In this document: positions 28,070-36,606 of the stretch, in pieces
Layout: the number at the start of each line of letters is the position of its first letter
How positions within the stretch are numbered: position 1 is the stretch's first letter
Source of the DNA: Roseovarius sp. SCSIO 43702
Lineage (GTDB): Bacteria > Pseudomonadota > Alphaproteobacteria > Rhodobacterales > Rhodobacteraceae
Direction: 5' to 3'
Length of the DNA: 64,000 nt
Assembly (NCBI RefSeq): GCF_019599045.1
Contig: NZ_CP080623.1
Coordinates: 2,440,501-2,504,500 of the forward strand
Program-made: the position numbers and the translations under genes
Notes under the pieces: generated by a model
What the model saw: the letters and a program-made list of their open reading frames with translations, nothing else
Told to the model about the DNA's origin: nothing
The model's database searches: none

Positions 28070-28486
28070 GTGAGCGATCTGCCCGAGTATTATTTCCGCG
28101 TGCGTGAGAACGGGGCGTTCGTGTTCCGCGTCGACACCGAGAACCGCCAGCGGCGCATCGACATGGACCAGATCGCGGTCGTCAACATCCGCAACGGGCA
28201 GGTGAAACCCCATGGCGACCGGGAGCTCTCCGACGCGGACATGCAGGCCATCGAGGACTGGATGCACGACCGCGCCGAACTCCTCGCCTGGCGCGATATC
28301 GACGACATCCATCGCGCCGTGGACTACCTCAACACCACCGCCCACTGGGCCCAATCGAAGGCCAGCGACGAACAGCTCGAGGCGGTGACCGACGCGCTGC
28401 TTCTGGCGATGCACGACCTGCGCACGGTGCTCGTCCGCAAGAAGGCCGACCGGATGCTGGCCCACACCAGGACCGACGCCGACTGA
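28070..28486 (+). CDS. Conserved hypothetical protein
   Basis: 138 residues, function not recognised. The GTG at 28070 is chosen: AAGGA ends about seven bases upstream and the sequence from VSDLPEYYFRVREN on is regular, while the earlier in-frame codons lie in the repeat hairpin. The first half looks like a small beta-rich module (YYFRVRENGAFVFRVDTEN, VNIRNGQVKPHG); the second half is helical. No signal or membrane segment. It is convergent with the MATE gene, seven bases apart. Confidence 0.7.
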   Translation: MSDLPEYYFRVRENGAFVFRVDTENRQRRIDMDQIAVVNIRNGQVKPHGDRELSDADMQAIEDWMHDRAELLAWRDIDDIHRAVDYLNTTAHWAQSKASDEQLEAVTDALLLAMHDLRTVLVRKKADRMLAHTRTDAD

Positions 28487-28493
28487 CCCCGCC

Positions 28494-29876
28494 TCAGGCC
28501 GTGGCTTCCGCGTCCGGCTGGCAGGCGCGGGCATACCGCCCGGACCAGCGCAGGAAACGCAGCATGAGAAGTGTCGCCGCCCCGGCCAACCCGATGGCCA
28601 GGCCCAGCCAGATGCCGATCCCGCCATAGCCCAGCGTGAAGCCGAGCACGTAGCTCGCCGAGATGCCGAGCCCCCAGTAGCACAGAACCGCGATGAGAAG
28701 CGGAACCACCGTGTCCTGCACCCCGCGCAACAGGCCGAGCGCCATGATCTGCGCCCCGTCCATCACCTGGAAAAGCCCCGCCCCGATCATCAGCAGCGCC
28801 CCGATCTCGATCACCGCGGCGCGGTCCGGCACCTTCTCCCCGATGAAGAGTCCGACCAGCTCGTGCGGGAAGGCAAGAAAGGCCGCCACTGCCGCGAGGG
28901 CCACGCATCCCGACAAGGCCACCGCCGTCAGCGCGCCCCGCCGCAGGTTCGCGGCGTCGCGGCGGCCGATGGCCTGGCCCGCGTGGATCGTCGCGGCGTT
29001 GGAAATCCCCAGATGGATCATGAAGGTGATCGAGGAAAGCTCCATCACCACCCCGTGTGCGGCCAGCGGCACGGTCCCGAGCCAGCCCATCATCACCGTC
29101 GAAGCCGCGAACAGCCCCGATTCCGCGAGGTTGGTCAGCCCGATGGGCGCGCCCACGCGGATCAGCCCGAGAAGGGCCTGGCCGTCCAGCCGCCACAGCC
29201 GCGCGAACAGGTCGTGGCCCTTCCGCATCCATGCCGCGTAGACGGCCAGCGCCCCCGAGGCCGCCACGTTGACCGCGAGCGAGGCGATGGCCGCCCCCCT
29301 CACCCCCAGTTCGGGAAACCCCAACCGGCCGAAGATCAGAAGCCAGTTGACCCCGATATTGAGCAGCACCGCCGCCACCGTCACCCAAAGCACGATCTGC
29401 GTCCGCTCGAGCGCCGAAAGGTAGGACTTCAGCACCATCACCAGAAGCGCGGGCACCAGCGCCCAGCCCGCGATGCGCAGATATGCGCCCGCCGTGGTCG
29501 CGGCCGCCTCGGTCTGGCCCATGGCGCGGAACAGCGGCTCCGACCACCACAGGGGCGCCACCATGACAAGGCCGTAGACGACCGAGATCCACAGGCCCAT
29601 CCGCGTCACCCGGCGCACCTCGCGCGCATCCTGCGCGGCCTCGGCACGCGCGACCATGGGCATCACGGCCAGCGCGAAACCCGAGCCGACGATGAAGATG
29701 ACAAAGAAGAACGTCGCTCCCAGCACCTGTCCCGCGAGCGCCTCGACGCTGTAGCGGCCCAGCATCACCGTGTCGGTGAGGTGAATGGCGATCTGCGCCA
29801 GATGGCTCCCCACCAGCGGCAGGCCAAGCCGCAACACCTTCGAGGCATGCGCGCGATGTGTGAGAAGCTCGATCAT
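28494..29876 (-). CDS. MATE family efflux transporter
   Basis: 460-residue inner-membrane protein with about twelve helices in two homologous halves, the NorM/DinF-type exporter fold driven by H+ or Na+. Family stretches include GLPLVGSHLAQIAIHLTDTVMLG at the N-terminus and GAPIGLTNLAESGLFAASTV in the second half. The ATG at 29876 is taken; a TTG two codons earlier is also possible. Such exporters remove cationic drugs and metabolites; the native substrate is unknown. Confidence 0.9.
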   Translation of the reverse strand: MIELLTHRAHASKVLRLGLPLVGSHLAQIAIHLTDTVMLGRYSVEALAGQVLGATFFFVIFIVGSGFALAVMPMVARAEAAQDAREVRRVTRMGLWISVVYGLVMVAPLWWSEPLFRAMGQTEAAATTAGAYLRIAGWALVPALLVMVLKSYLSALERTQIVLWVTVAAVLLNIGVNWLLIFGRLGFPELGVRGAAIASLAVNVAASGALAVYAAWMRKGHDLFARLWRLDGQALLGLIRVGAPIGLTNLAESGLFAASTVMMGWLGTVPLAAHGVVMELSSITFMIHLGISNAATIHAGQAIGRRDAANLRRGALTAVALSGCVALAAVAAFLAFPHELVGLFIGEKVPDRAAVIEIGALLMIGAGLFQVMDGAQIMALGLLRGVQDTVVPLLIAVLCYWGLGISASYVLGFTLGYGGIGIWLGLAIGLAGAATLLMLRFLRWSGRYARACQPDAEATA

Positions 29877-30068
29877 CCCCAAGCTCTACGCCCGGGACCG
29901 GGCCCCGGCAAGGCCGAGAAACGGCGCCGCGATCCGACGCCAGATCGGCACAATTTGCGAACATTATCCAATAAATTCAACGAACCCCTTGATTCGGACG
30001 GGGCCAGGCACCGGGTCCGCATGAGATACGCTGGTGCCGACCATCAACCAAACTGAGGGGAAAATCTG

Positions 30069-30779
30069 ATGTCCAAGAGCAAGATCGCACTCACGATCCC
30101 GTTCGTTCTCGCAGCGATAACCACCGCCGCAGCCGCCGGATCGCTGAACGACGGCTCCGCCACACCGGCAACCGTGGCGCCGGACCCCGGCCTTGACTGG
30201 TCCGGCCACTATGTAGGGGGCTTCGCCGGATATGGCGGCGGGGACTACACGCAAGGCGTGTCGCAGGCCGGAGAAGTCGGTGTCGAGGTCACCGTCGACG
30301 GCACCTTCGCGGGTCTGCGCTACGGGCGAAACTGGCAGAGATCCAACCTGGTCTTCGGCTTCGACGTCTCGATCAGCAGTGGAATCGACGGAATCACGCC
30401 CCAGGGCACGAGCGGTCCCTTCTGGGTCTGCGGCACCGGCGACTGCAACATCTCGATCCATGCGCTGGCCATGGGCCGCGGGCGCCTTGGCCGGCTCGTC
30501 ACCCCGAGAACGCTGGTCTATGGCGCCGCCGGCCTGGCCGTCGGAGATATCGGAGGCGGCATCTACAACAGCGTTCAACAGGGCAGTTCCACTGCCGTCG
30601 GATACACGCTCGGGCTCGGGATGGAGTACAGGATCAACGAGAAGATCAGCCTCTATGGCGAAGCGAACTACGTGGACTTGGGCGAGATCGATTTCGGCGA
30701 GGGAAGTACGCCTGCGGAAACCTTCGATGCGAAGGGTGATTTCTCGACCGTTCTCGTCGGTGTGAATTATCACTTCTGA
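30069..30779 (+). CDS. Outer membrane beta-barrel protein
   Basis: 236 residues with a signal peptide (IALTIPFVLAAITTAAAAG). The mature part alternates hydrophobic and polar residues in strands, with LDWSGHYVGGFAGYGGG near the start and a C-terminal strand ending in phenylalanine (VLVGVNYHF), as in the Omp25/Omp31 porin-like family. It forms an eight-strand type barrel by analogy. GAGGGGA lies upstream of the ATG. Two cysteines (WVCGTGDC) may form a loop disulfide. Base use is a little less GC-rich than in its neighbours. A large hairpin follows. Confidence 0.85.
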   Translation: MSKSKIALTIPFVLAAITTAAAAGSLNDGSATPATVAPDPGLDWSGHYVGGFAGYGGGDYTQGVSQAGEVGVEVTVDGTFAGLRYGRNWQRSNLVFGFDVSISSGIDGITPQGTSGPFWVCGTGDCNISIHALAMGRGRLGRLVTPRTLVYGAAGLAVGDIGGGIYNSVQQGSSTAVGYTLGLGMEYRINEKISLYGEANYVDLGEIDFGEGSTPAETFDAKGDFSTVLVGVNYHF

Positions 30780-30807
30780 CCGGCGGCGCATCTCGCATTA
30801 GCGGACA

Positions 30808-30850
30808 GGGGCGGCCATCCGATCGCGGCACGCGCACGGATGGCCGCCCC
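30808..30850. terminator. Large hairpin after the outer membrane protein gene
   Basis: A perfect 14-pair stem (GGGGCGGCCATCCG, 30808-30821, with 30837-30850) and a 15-base loop lies 28 bases after the stop. No T-run follows, so it may protect the 3' end or terminate with Rho help. Confidence 0.6.
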
Positions 30851-30984
30851 CACCTTCGTTGCCGGCGAAGCAAGGCCGCACAGATACGGCGCAGCATCCC
30901 CCGCCAATGAGGTGGCGCTATCAGGCAGCCACGATAATGCCTCACGAAAGGTCCGTGAGAGACTTTTCCGGATCTAGGACAGGC

Positions 30985-31296
30985 TTAGTGTGTCCAGGTC
31001 CCGCGCCGGTTGGTGGCGAAATTCTCGCCATAGCCGCCGGGGCGGATATTCGGCTTCCGGCGCGTGGGCTCCAGCACGACCGCGTCGATCCCCTGTTCCT
31101 CGGCATAGGCGAGCGCGGCCTTCTTGGTGGGAAACCTCAGCCGCACCTGCGCCTGCGTGTCCGACGAGGATGTCCACCCCATCAGCGGATCGACCTCGCG
31201 CGGCGTCTGGGGCACGAATTCCAGAACCCATTTCTTCGTCTTGGCCGTGCCCGACGACATGGCCGTGCGGGCGGGTTGATAGATACGTGCCGGCAT
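30985..31296 (-). CDS. ETC complex I subunit (NDUFS4-like)
   Basis: 103-residue accessory subunit of NADH:ubiquinone oxidoreductase, homologous to the mitochondrial 18-kDa NDUFS4, a feature of alphaproteobacteria. Typical stretches are [21 protein letters not shown] and [17 protein letters not shown]. The start MPARIYQ at 31296 is preferred over upstream in-frame codons. The main nuo operon is not nearby. It is divergent from the LysR gene. Confidence 0.92.
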   Translation of the reverse strand: MPARIYQPARTAMSSGTAKTKKWVLEFVPQTPREVDPLMGWTSSSDTQAQVRLRFPTKKAALAYAEEQGIDAVVLEPTRRKPNIRPGGYGENFATNRRGTWTH

Positions 31297-31445
31297 CACT
31301 CTCTCCTCTGGGACCGCCGTGGTTATCCCAAATTCCCCCCCTGCGGGCAAGATGCGAAATCGCCGGCCCCGCCCCGCTATCGTGCGCCATGGAAATGATC
31401 GCGGCACTCCGCTACTAGGGTGCGCATCCACCGGGAGGATCGACC

Positions 31446-32339
31446 CTGGCGATCAAGATCGAAATGCTGCGCGTCTTCTGCGCCGTGGCCGACCACGGAA
31501 GCCTCGCCGACGCGGCCGAGGCCCTGGGGCGCACGCCCTCGGCCGTCTCGATGATGCTGCGCCGGTTCGAGGATCACATCGGCGCGCCGCTCTTCGAATC
31601 CGCGCGCAAGTCGCATCTCACCCCGCTCGGGCGCCTCATCCGGGACGAGGCCGCGCGCGAGCTCGAGCATTTCGAACGCACCGTGGCCCGCATCGAGGGG
31701 CTGGCACAGGCACGGCAGGGGCGCGTGCGCATCGCGGTCACGCCCTCCGTGGCCCAGGTCGTCATGCCGCCGATCCTGCGCCGTTTCATGGCCGACCATC
31801 CCGGTGTGCGCATCGAGATGAGCGACACCGACAGCGCCACGATCGAGCGCGAGCTCGAGGCGGGCCGTGCCGATATCGGACTCGCCACCATCGGCCCCAT
31901 GGCCGGGTTCGAGCGCGAATTGCTCTTCTCCGATCCCTATGGCGTCGTCTGTCCCGTCGATCACCGGCTGGCGCGGAACTGGTCGCGGCTCACCTGGGCC
32001 GACATGGCCGACACCACGCTCATCGCCAACGGGCTCTGCCGCCAGATCACCGACGAAGGCTTCCGGCCCATCCTCGAGGGCGCGACTCTCATGGTGCGCA
32101 ACACCGCCTCGCTCCTGAGCCTCGTGCGCTCGGGCGTGGGCGTGACGATCCTGCCGGAACTGGCGGTGCTGCCCGAGTTTCTCGACCTCGAGTTTCTCCC
32201 CCTGGTCGAGTGCTCGACCCGGCGCGAGGTCTGGATGTTCACCCGGCCCGACATCTTCATGACGCCCGCCACGCGCGCCTTCGTCGCCACGATCCGCGCA
32301 AGCAACGTCTCGGGGCGCGCAGAACTTCAGGATAACTGA
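31446..32339 (+). CDS. LysR family transcriptional regulator (apparent CTG start)
   Basis: 297 residues counted from a CTG at 31446. GGGAGG (31433-31438) stands seven bases before it, an in-frame stop lies at 31416-31418, and the first ATG (31464) is 25 bases from that site. The resulting [20 protein letters not shown] is a normal LysR N-terminus. The helix-turn-helix ([20 protein letters not shown]) is followed by a type-2 periplasmic-binding-like effector domain. It lies just upstream of the aldehyde dehydrogenase-dipeptidase-BCCT genes on the same strand and probably regulates them. Confidence 0.88.
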   Translation: MAIKIEMLRVFCAVADHGSLADAAEALGRTPSAVSMMLRRFEDHIGAPLFESARKSHLTPLGRLIRDEAARELEHFERTVARIEGLAQARQGRVRIAVTPSVAQVVMPPILRRFMADHPGVRIEMSDTDSATIERELEAGRADIGLATIGPMAGFERELLFSDPYGVVCPVDHRLARNWSRLTWADMADTTLIANGLCRQITDEGFRPILEGATLMVRNTASLLSLVRSGVGVTILPELAVLPEFLDLEFLPLVECSTRREVWMFTRPDIFMTPATRAFVATIRASNVSGRAELQDN

Positions 32340-32357
32340 AATCTGTTTCAGTTTTTT
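32334..32357 (+). promoter_or_regulatory. AT-rich palindrome with T-run at end of lysR
   Basis: AACTGAAA-TCTG-TTTCAGTT (32334-32353) runs into TTTT. It overlaps the lysR stop codon. It can be read as a small rho-independent terminator for lysR or as a binding site in front of the aldehyde dehydrogenase gene 72 bases downstream. Its AT-richness stands out locally. Confidence 0.55.
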
Positions 32358-32428
32358 CCGTTTGCCTTAAACCCTCGAACCTGACCTGATACGGCGGCGC
32401 GTTTTTCAAGCCGAGCAGGAGCGAGTCC

Positions 32429-33880
32429 ATGACCGACATCAAACGGAATTTCATCGCGGGTGAATGGGTCGCGGGACCGTCCGAGATCGAGAATCGCAAT
32501 CCTTCGGACCTCTCCGACCTCGTGGGCACCTTCACGCAAGCCAGCGCCGCGCAGCTCGATGATGCGCTCGAGGCCGCCGCCCGTGCGCAGGCGGAATGGG
32601 CGGGCTACGCGCTGGAACGCAAGCAGGCCGTGCTCCTGGCCATCGGCAACGAGATGATGGAACGTGCCGAGGAACTGGGAACGCTCCTGTCGCGCGAGGA
32701 GGGCAAACCGCTGGCCGAGGGCAAGGGCGAAGTGTTCCGTGCGGGGCAGTTCTTCACCTACTACGCGCATGAAGTGCTGCGCCAACTGGGCGAGAACGCC
32801 GATTCCGTCCGCGCGGGCGTCGAGATCGACGTGCGGCGCGAGCCGGTCGGTGTCGTGGCCATCATCAGCCCGTGGAACTTCCCCACCGCGACCGCAAGCT
32901 GGAAGATCGCGCCCGCTCTCGCCTACGGCAACGCGGTGCTCTGGAAGCCGGCGAACGTGACCCCCGCCTCGGCCGTGGCGCTGACCGAGATCATCGCGAA
33001 ACAGGACATCCCGGCGGGCCTCTTCAACCTCGTGATGGGCGCAGGCAGCGAGGTAGGCCAGCGCCTGGTCGAATCGCCGAAACTCGACGCCATTTCCTTC
33101 ACCGGCTCGGTGCCCGTGGGGCGCGGCATCGCGCAGGCCGCGGTCGGCAACTTCACCCGCGTGCAGATGGAGATGGGCTCGAAGAACGCGCTCGCCGTGA
33201 TGGACGACGCCGATCTCGATCTGGCCGTGACGATCGCGCTTGGCGGCGCCTTCGGCGGCACGGGCCAGAAATGCACCGCCTCCTCTCGCCTCATCGTGCA
33301 CGAGGCCGTCCATGACGCCTTCGTCGAGAAACTCGTCGCCGGTGCGAAGGCGATGAAGGTGGGCCACGCGCTCGAACCCGGCACCCAGATGGGCCCCGTG
33401 GTCAGCGAGGGCCAGCTGACCGAGAACCTCTCCTGGGTCGAGAAGGGCCGCGCCGAGGGCGCCGAACTGGCCTGCGGCGGCGAACGACTCTCGCTCGATC
33501 ATGACGGCTACTACATGTCGCCCGGCGTTTTCCTCGGGACCACCAACGACATGGAGATCAACCGCGAGGAAATGTTCGCGCCCCTGACCTCCGTGATCAA
33601 GGTGGGTAGCTACGACGAAGCGCTTTCGGTCGTCAACGACACCCGCTTCGGCCTCGTCTCGGGCATCGCCACCACCTCGCTCGCCCGCGCCACGCATTTC
33701 CGGCGCAACGCCAGGACCGGCGTCGTGACGGTGAACCTGCCCACCGCCGGGACCGACTACCACGTCCCCTTCGGCGGCCGCGGCGAAAGCTCCTACGGCC
33801 CGCGCGAACAGGGCATCCACGCGCGCGACTTCTATACCGTGGTCAAGACCGCCTACATCTCGGCCGGGACGCCCGACTGA
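32429..33880 (+). CDS. Aldehyde dehydrogenase, ketoglutarate-semialdehyde type
   Basis: 483-residue NAD(P)-dependent aldehyde dehydrogenase. The Rossmann motif IISPWNFPTATASWK, the cofactor loop FTGSVPVGRGI, and the catalytic cysteine Cys282 in GQKCTASSR are visible. The late motif TAGTDYHVPFGGRGESSYGP is what I associate with 2-oxoglutarate-semialdehyde dehydrogenases, which end hydroxyproline, glucarate or arabinose breakdown. None of those upstream enzymes is here; instead an M19-like protein and a BCCT transporter follow. The true aldehyde substrate is therefore open. Confidence 0.88.
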   Translation: MTDIKRNFIAGEWVAGPSEIENRNPSDLSDLVGTFTQASAAQLDDALEAAARAQAEWAGYALERKQAVLLAIGNEMMERAEELGTLLSREEGKPLAEGKGEVFRAGQFFTYYAHEVLRQLGENADSVRAGVEIDVRREPVGVVAIISPWNFPTATASWKIAPALAYGNAVLWKPANVTPASAVALTEIIAKQDIPAGLFNLVMGAGSEVGQRLVESPKLDAISFTGSVPVGRGIAQAAVGNFTRVQMEMGSKNALAVMDDADLDLAVTIALGGAFGGTGQKCTASSRLIVHEAVHDAFVEKLVAGAKAMKVGHALEPGTQMGPVVSEGQLTENLSWVEKGRAEGAELACGGERLSLDHDGYYMSPGVFLGTTNDMEINREEMFAPLTSVIKVGSYDEALSVVNDTRFGLVSGIATTSLARATHFRRNARTGVVTVNLPTAGTDYHVPFGGRGESSYGPREQGIHARDFYTVVKTAYISAGTPD

Positions 33881-33920
33881 TGATCGCCCGCGCGTTCCCC
33901 CCGTCCGCCGGAGCCGCCGC

Positions 33921-34916
33921 ATGACCTATCGCATCGACTGCCTCCAATATGCCAACTGGTCGGAGAAGATCTTCCGCCAGATGCGCGAGGGCGGCGTCGA
34001 TGCCGTCCACGTCACGATCAGCTACCACGAGAATTTCCGCGAAACCGTCCTCAACATCGAGAAATGGAACCGCTGGTTCGAGCGGTTCCCCGACCTCATC
34101 TTCCACGGCCAATGGGCCAGCGATGTCGAACATGCGCGCGACACGAACCGCACCGCGATCTTCTTCGGCTTCCAGAACCCCGCGCCCATCGAGGACGACA
34201 TCGGCCTGGTCGAGATCGTCCACAAGCTCGGTGCGCGGTTCATGCAACTGACCTACAACAACCAGTCGCTGCTCGCGACGGGATGCTACGAGGACGAGGA
34301 CACCGGCCTCACGCGAATGGGCAAGCAGGTCGTGCGCGAGATGAACCGCGTGGGGCTCGTCATCGACATGAGCCATTCCGCCGACCGCTCCACCATCGAG
34401 GCCGCCGACCACTCGACTCGGCCCATCGCCATCACCCACGCCAACCTGCATTCCTGGGCTCCCGCCCTGCGCAACAAGCGCGACGACGTGATCCGCGCGG
34501 TGACGTCAAACGGCGGGATGATGGGCTTCTCGATGTATCCCCACCACCTGAAGGACAGGTCCGACTGCACGCTCCGGTCCTTCTGCGAGATGGTGGCCAC
34601 CGCTGCCGAAACCTTCGGGGTGGACCATTTCGGCATCGGCTCGGACCTCTGCCAGGATCAGCCCGACAGCGTCGTCGAATGGATGCGCACGGGCCGCTGG
34701 TCGAAGGAGATCGACTACGGAGAAGGCTCCGCCGCCGCACCGGGCTTCCCCGAGCAACCCGACTGGTTCCGCGACAACCGCGATTTCGACAAGATCGAGG
34801 CGGGCCTGCGTGACGTGGGCTTCTCCGAGGCCGAGGTCGCAGGTCTCATGGGCGGCAACTGGCACCGATTTTTCGCCGAGAGTTTCGGCCCCGAAGGCAC
34901 CGCGTCGGGGGGCTGA
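33921..34916 (+). CDS. Peptidase M19-like protein with altered metal site
   Basis: 331 residues of the membrane-dipeptidase (M19) amidohydrolase fold but without signal peptide. The N-terminal HxD zinc motif of active dipeptidases is replaced: DGHND corresponds to DCLQY (residues 6-10). The bridging glutamate position reads FGFQNP (Gln85). His152 (DMSH), His173 (ITHAN) and Asp242 (GIGSD) remain. From memory it resembles the dipeptidase-annotated gene beside the dimethylglycine-demethylase genes of Pseudomonas. It lies 40 bases after the aldehyde dehydrogenase and 43 before the BCCT gene. It may be a hydrolase of a non-peptide substrate. Confidence 0.82.
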   Translation: MTYRIDCLQYANWSEKIFRQMREGGVDAVHVTISYHENFRETVLNIEKWNRWFERFPDLIFHGQWASDVEHARDTNRTAIFFGFQNPAPIEDDIGLVEIVHKLGARFMQLTYNNQSLLATGCYEDEDTGLTRMGKQVVREMNRVGLVIDMSHSADRSTIEAADHSTRPIAITHANLHSWAPALRNKRDDVIRAVTSNGGMMGFSMYPHHLKDRSDCTLRSFCEMVATAAETFGVDHFGIGSDLCQDQPDSVVEWMRTGRWSKEIDYGEGSAAAPGFPEQPDWFRDNRDFDKIEAGLRDVGFSEAEVAGLMGGNWHRFFAESFGPEGTASGG

Positions 34917-34959
34917 ACCCCCGGCGTAAACCGCACTCCGGCCACGAAAGGGAGAGACC

Positions 34960-36516
34960 GTGACCGACACCACAGAGAAATCCAGCAGCGGAGGCGCGGA
35001 TATCGCGCATATCAACACGCCGCTCTTCATCATCACCGGCGGCTTCATCGCGCTATTCTGCGTCGTGGCCCTCATCGACATCGAGTTCCTCTCGGCCATC
35101 GTCGATGCGAGCTTCGCGTTCTGCGCGAAGTATTTCGGTCTCTATTGGCAGGTTCTCCTGCTCGCCACCTTCCTGATCGGGCTGCTTCTGATCGTCCTGC
35201 CCGGCGGGCGCGCGATCATGGGGCTTGCCACCACGCCCGAATTCACCGTCTTCCAATGGGGCGCGATGATCATGTGCACGCTCCTGGCGGGGGGCGGCGT
35301 CTTCTGGGCAGCGGGAGAGCCCATGGCGCATTTCCTCTCGCCCCCGCCCTATTTCGGCGGCGAAGGCGGAACGGCCGAGGCGGTAGTTCCCGCCCTCGCG
35401 CAGAGCTTCATGCACTGGGGGTTTCTCGCCTGGGCGATCCTCGGCTCGCTCTCGGCCGTGATGCTGATGCACTACCACTACGAGAAGGGGCTGCCCATGG
35501 CGCCCCGGACGCTTCTCTACCCGGTCTTCGGCGACCGCGCGATCAACGGGCCGATCGGCTGGATCGCGGATGCCTCCTGCATCATCGCCGTGGTGGCGGG
35601 CACCGTGGGCCCGGTGGGCTTTCTCGGGCTCCAGGTCAGCTACGGGCTCAACGCCCTTTTCGGCATCCCCGACAGCTTCGTGACACAGACCTGCGTCATC
35701 GCGGCGCTGGTGGCCATCTACACGATCTCGGCCATCACCGGACTTTCGAGGGGCATTCAGTTCCTCAGCCGCGTCAACGTGATCCTCGCCGGCATCCTGT
35801 TGATCTTCATGCTGATCGCGGGTCCGACCGCCTTCATCTTCAAGAGCTACGTGGCAGGCTTCTCGACCTACATCACCGATTTCTTCGGCATGGCGCTCTA
35901 TCGCGGCGATGCGGCCGCCTTCGGCGATCCCGGCTGGCTCGGGTGGTGGACGGTTTTCTTCTGGGGATGGTTCATGGGCTACGGCCCGCTCATGGCGATG
36001 TTCATCGCGCGCATCTCGCGCGGGCGGTCGATCCGGGCGATCGTGATCATGCTCTCGATCGTCGCGCCCGTGGTCACGACCTTCTGGTTCACCATCGTGG
36101 GCGGGTCGGGCATCGCCTTCGAACTGGCCAATCCCGGCTCGGTCTCGACGGCGTTCGAAGGCTTCAACCTGCCCGCCGCGCTCCTCGCGATCACGCAGCA
36201 GATGCCATGGGGCTTCCTCGTTTCGGTGCTGTTCCTGATCCTCACCACGATCTTCGTGGCCACGACGGGCGATTCGATGACCTACGTGATCTCTGTCGCC
36301 ATGTCCGACGAGGACCGCAGCGCGACCCCGGTGCGCGTCTTCTGGGGCGTGGCGATGGGGGTGATGGCGCTCATCCTGATCGGAACCGGCGGCGGCGGCA
36401 TCGGCAAGCTGCAGAGCTTCATCGTCGTCACCGCCGTTCCCGTCTCGCTCATCCTGCTGCCGTCGCTCTGGGACGCGCTGCGGATCACGCTGGCCAAGGG
36501 CCGCGAGGGGGCGTGA
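34960..36516 (+). CDS. BCCT family transporter
   Basis: 518-residue inner-membrane carrier with about twelve helices, of the betaine/carnitine/choline family. The start is GTG at 34960 after AAAGGGAGAG. The signature region reads WWTVFFWGWFMGYGPLMAMF then IARISRGRSIR (from residue 329). Typical members have WAWWxxWxPF here, so two aromatic positions of the usual trimethylammonium box are changed (FMGYGPL). It is coupled by position to the M19-like and aldehyde dehydrogenase genes. It probably imports a betaine-like or other zwitterionic compound; not necessarily glycine betaine. Confidence 0.88.
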   Translation: MTDTTEKSSSGGADIAHINTPLFIITGGFIALFCVVALIDIEFLSAIVDASFAFCAKYFGLYWQVLLLATFLIGLLLIVLPGGRAIMGLATTPEFTVFQWGAMIMCTLLAGGGVFWAAGEPMAHFLSPPPYFGGEGGTAEAVVPALAQSFMHWGFLAWAILGSLSAVMLMHYHYEKGLPMAPRTLLYPVFGDRAINGPIGWIADASCIIAVVAGTVGPVGFLGLQVSYGLNALFGIPDSFVTQTCVIAALVAIYTISAITGLSRGIQFLSRVNVILAGILLIFMLIAGPTAFIFKSYVAGFSTYITDFFGMALYRGDAAAFGDPGWLGWWTVFFWGWFMGYGPLMAMFIARISRGRSIRAIVIMLSIVAPVVTTFWFTIVGGSGIAFELANPGSVSTAFEGFNLPAALLAITQQMPWGFLVSVLFLILTTIFVATTGDSMTYVISVAMSDEDRSATPVRVFWGVAMGVMALILIGTGGGGIGKLQSFIVVTAVPVSLILLPSLWDALRITLAKGREGA

Positions 36517-36529
36517 CACGAAACCATCT

Positions 36530-36551
36530 GGGCGGCCCTCCGGGGCCGCCC
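36530..36551 (+). terminator. Hairpin after the BCCT gene
   Basis: GGGCGGCCC (36530-36538) pairs perfectly with GGGCCGCCC (36543-36551) around a four-base loop, 14 bases after the BCCT stop. There is no T-run, so it may only attenuate transcription into the two downstream unknown genes. Confidence 0.55.
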
Positions 36552-36606
36552 TACCTTGTCGCAATGGATTGACCCACGATCAGACGCCATCCGCCGGAGA
36601 CCGCCG

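Noticed and set aside
30780..30984. Possible tRNA or small RNA after the outer membrane protein gene
   Set aside because: The only strong structure is one long hairpin; no cloverleaf, anticodon arm or CCA-end pattern can be drawn.
31389..31418. Nine-codon frame (ATG to TAG) upstream of lysR as a leader peptide
   Set aside because: No ribosome site, no regulatory amino-acid run and no attenuator hairpin directly after it.
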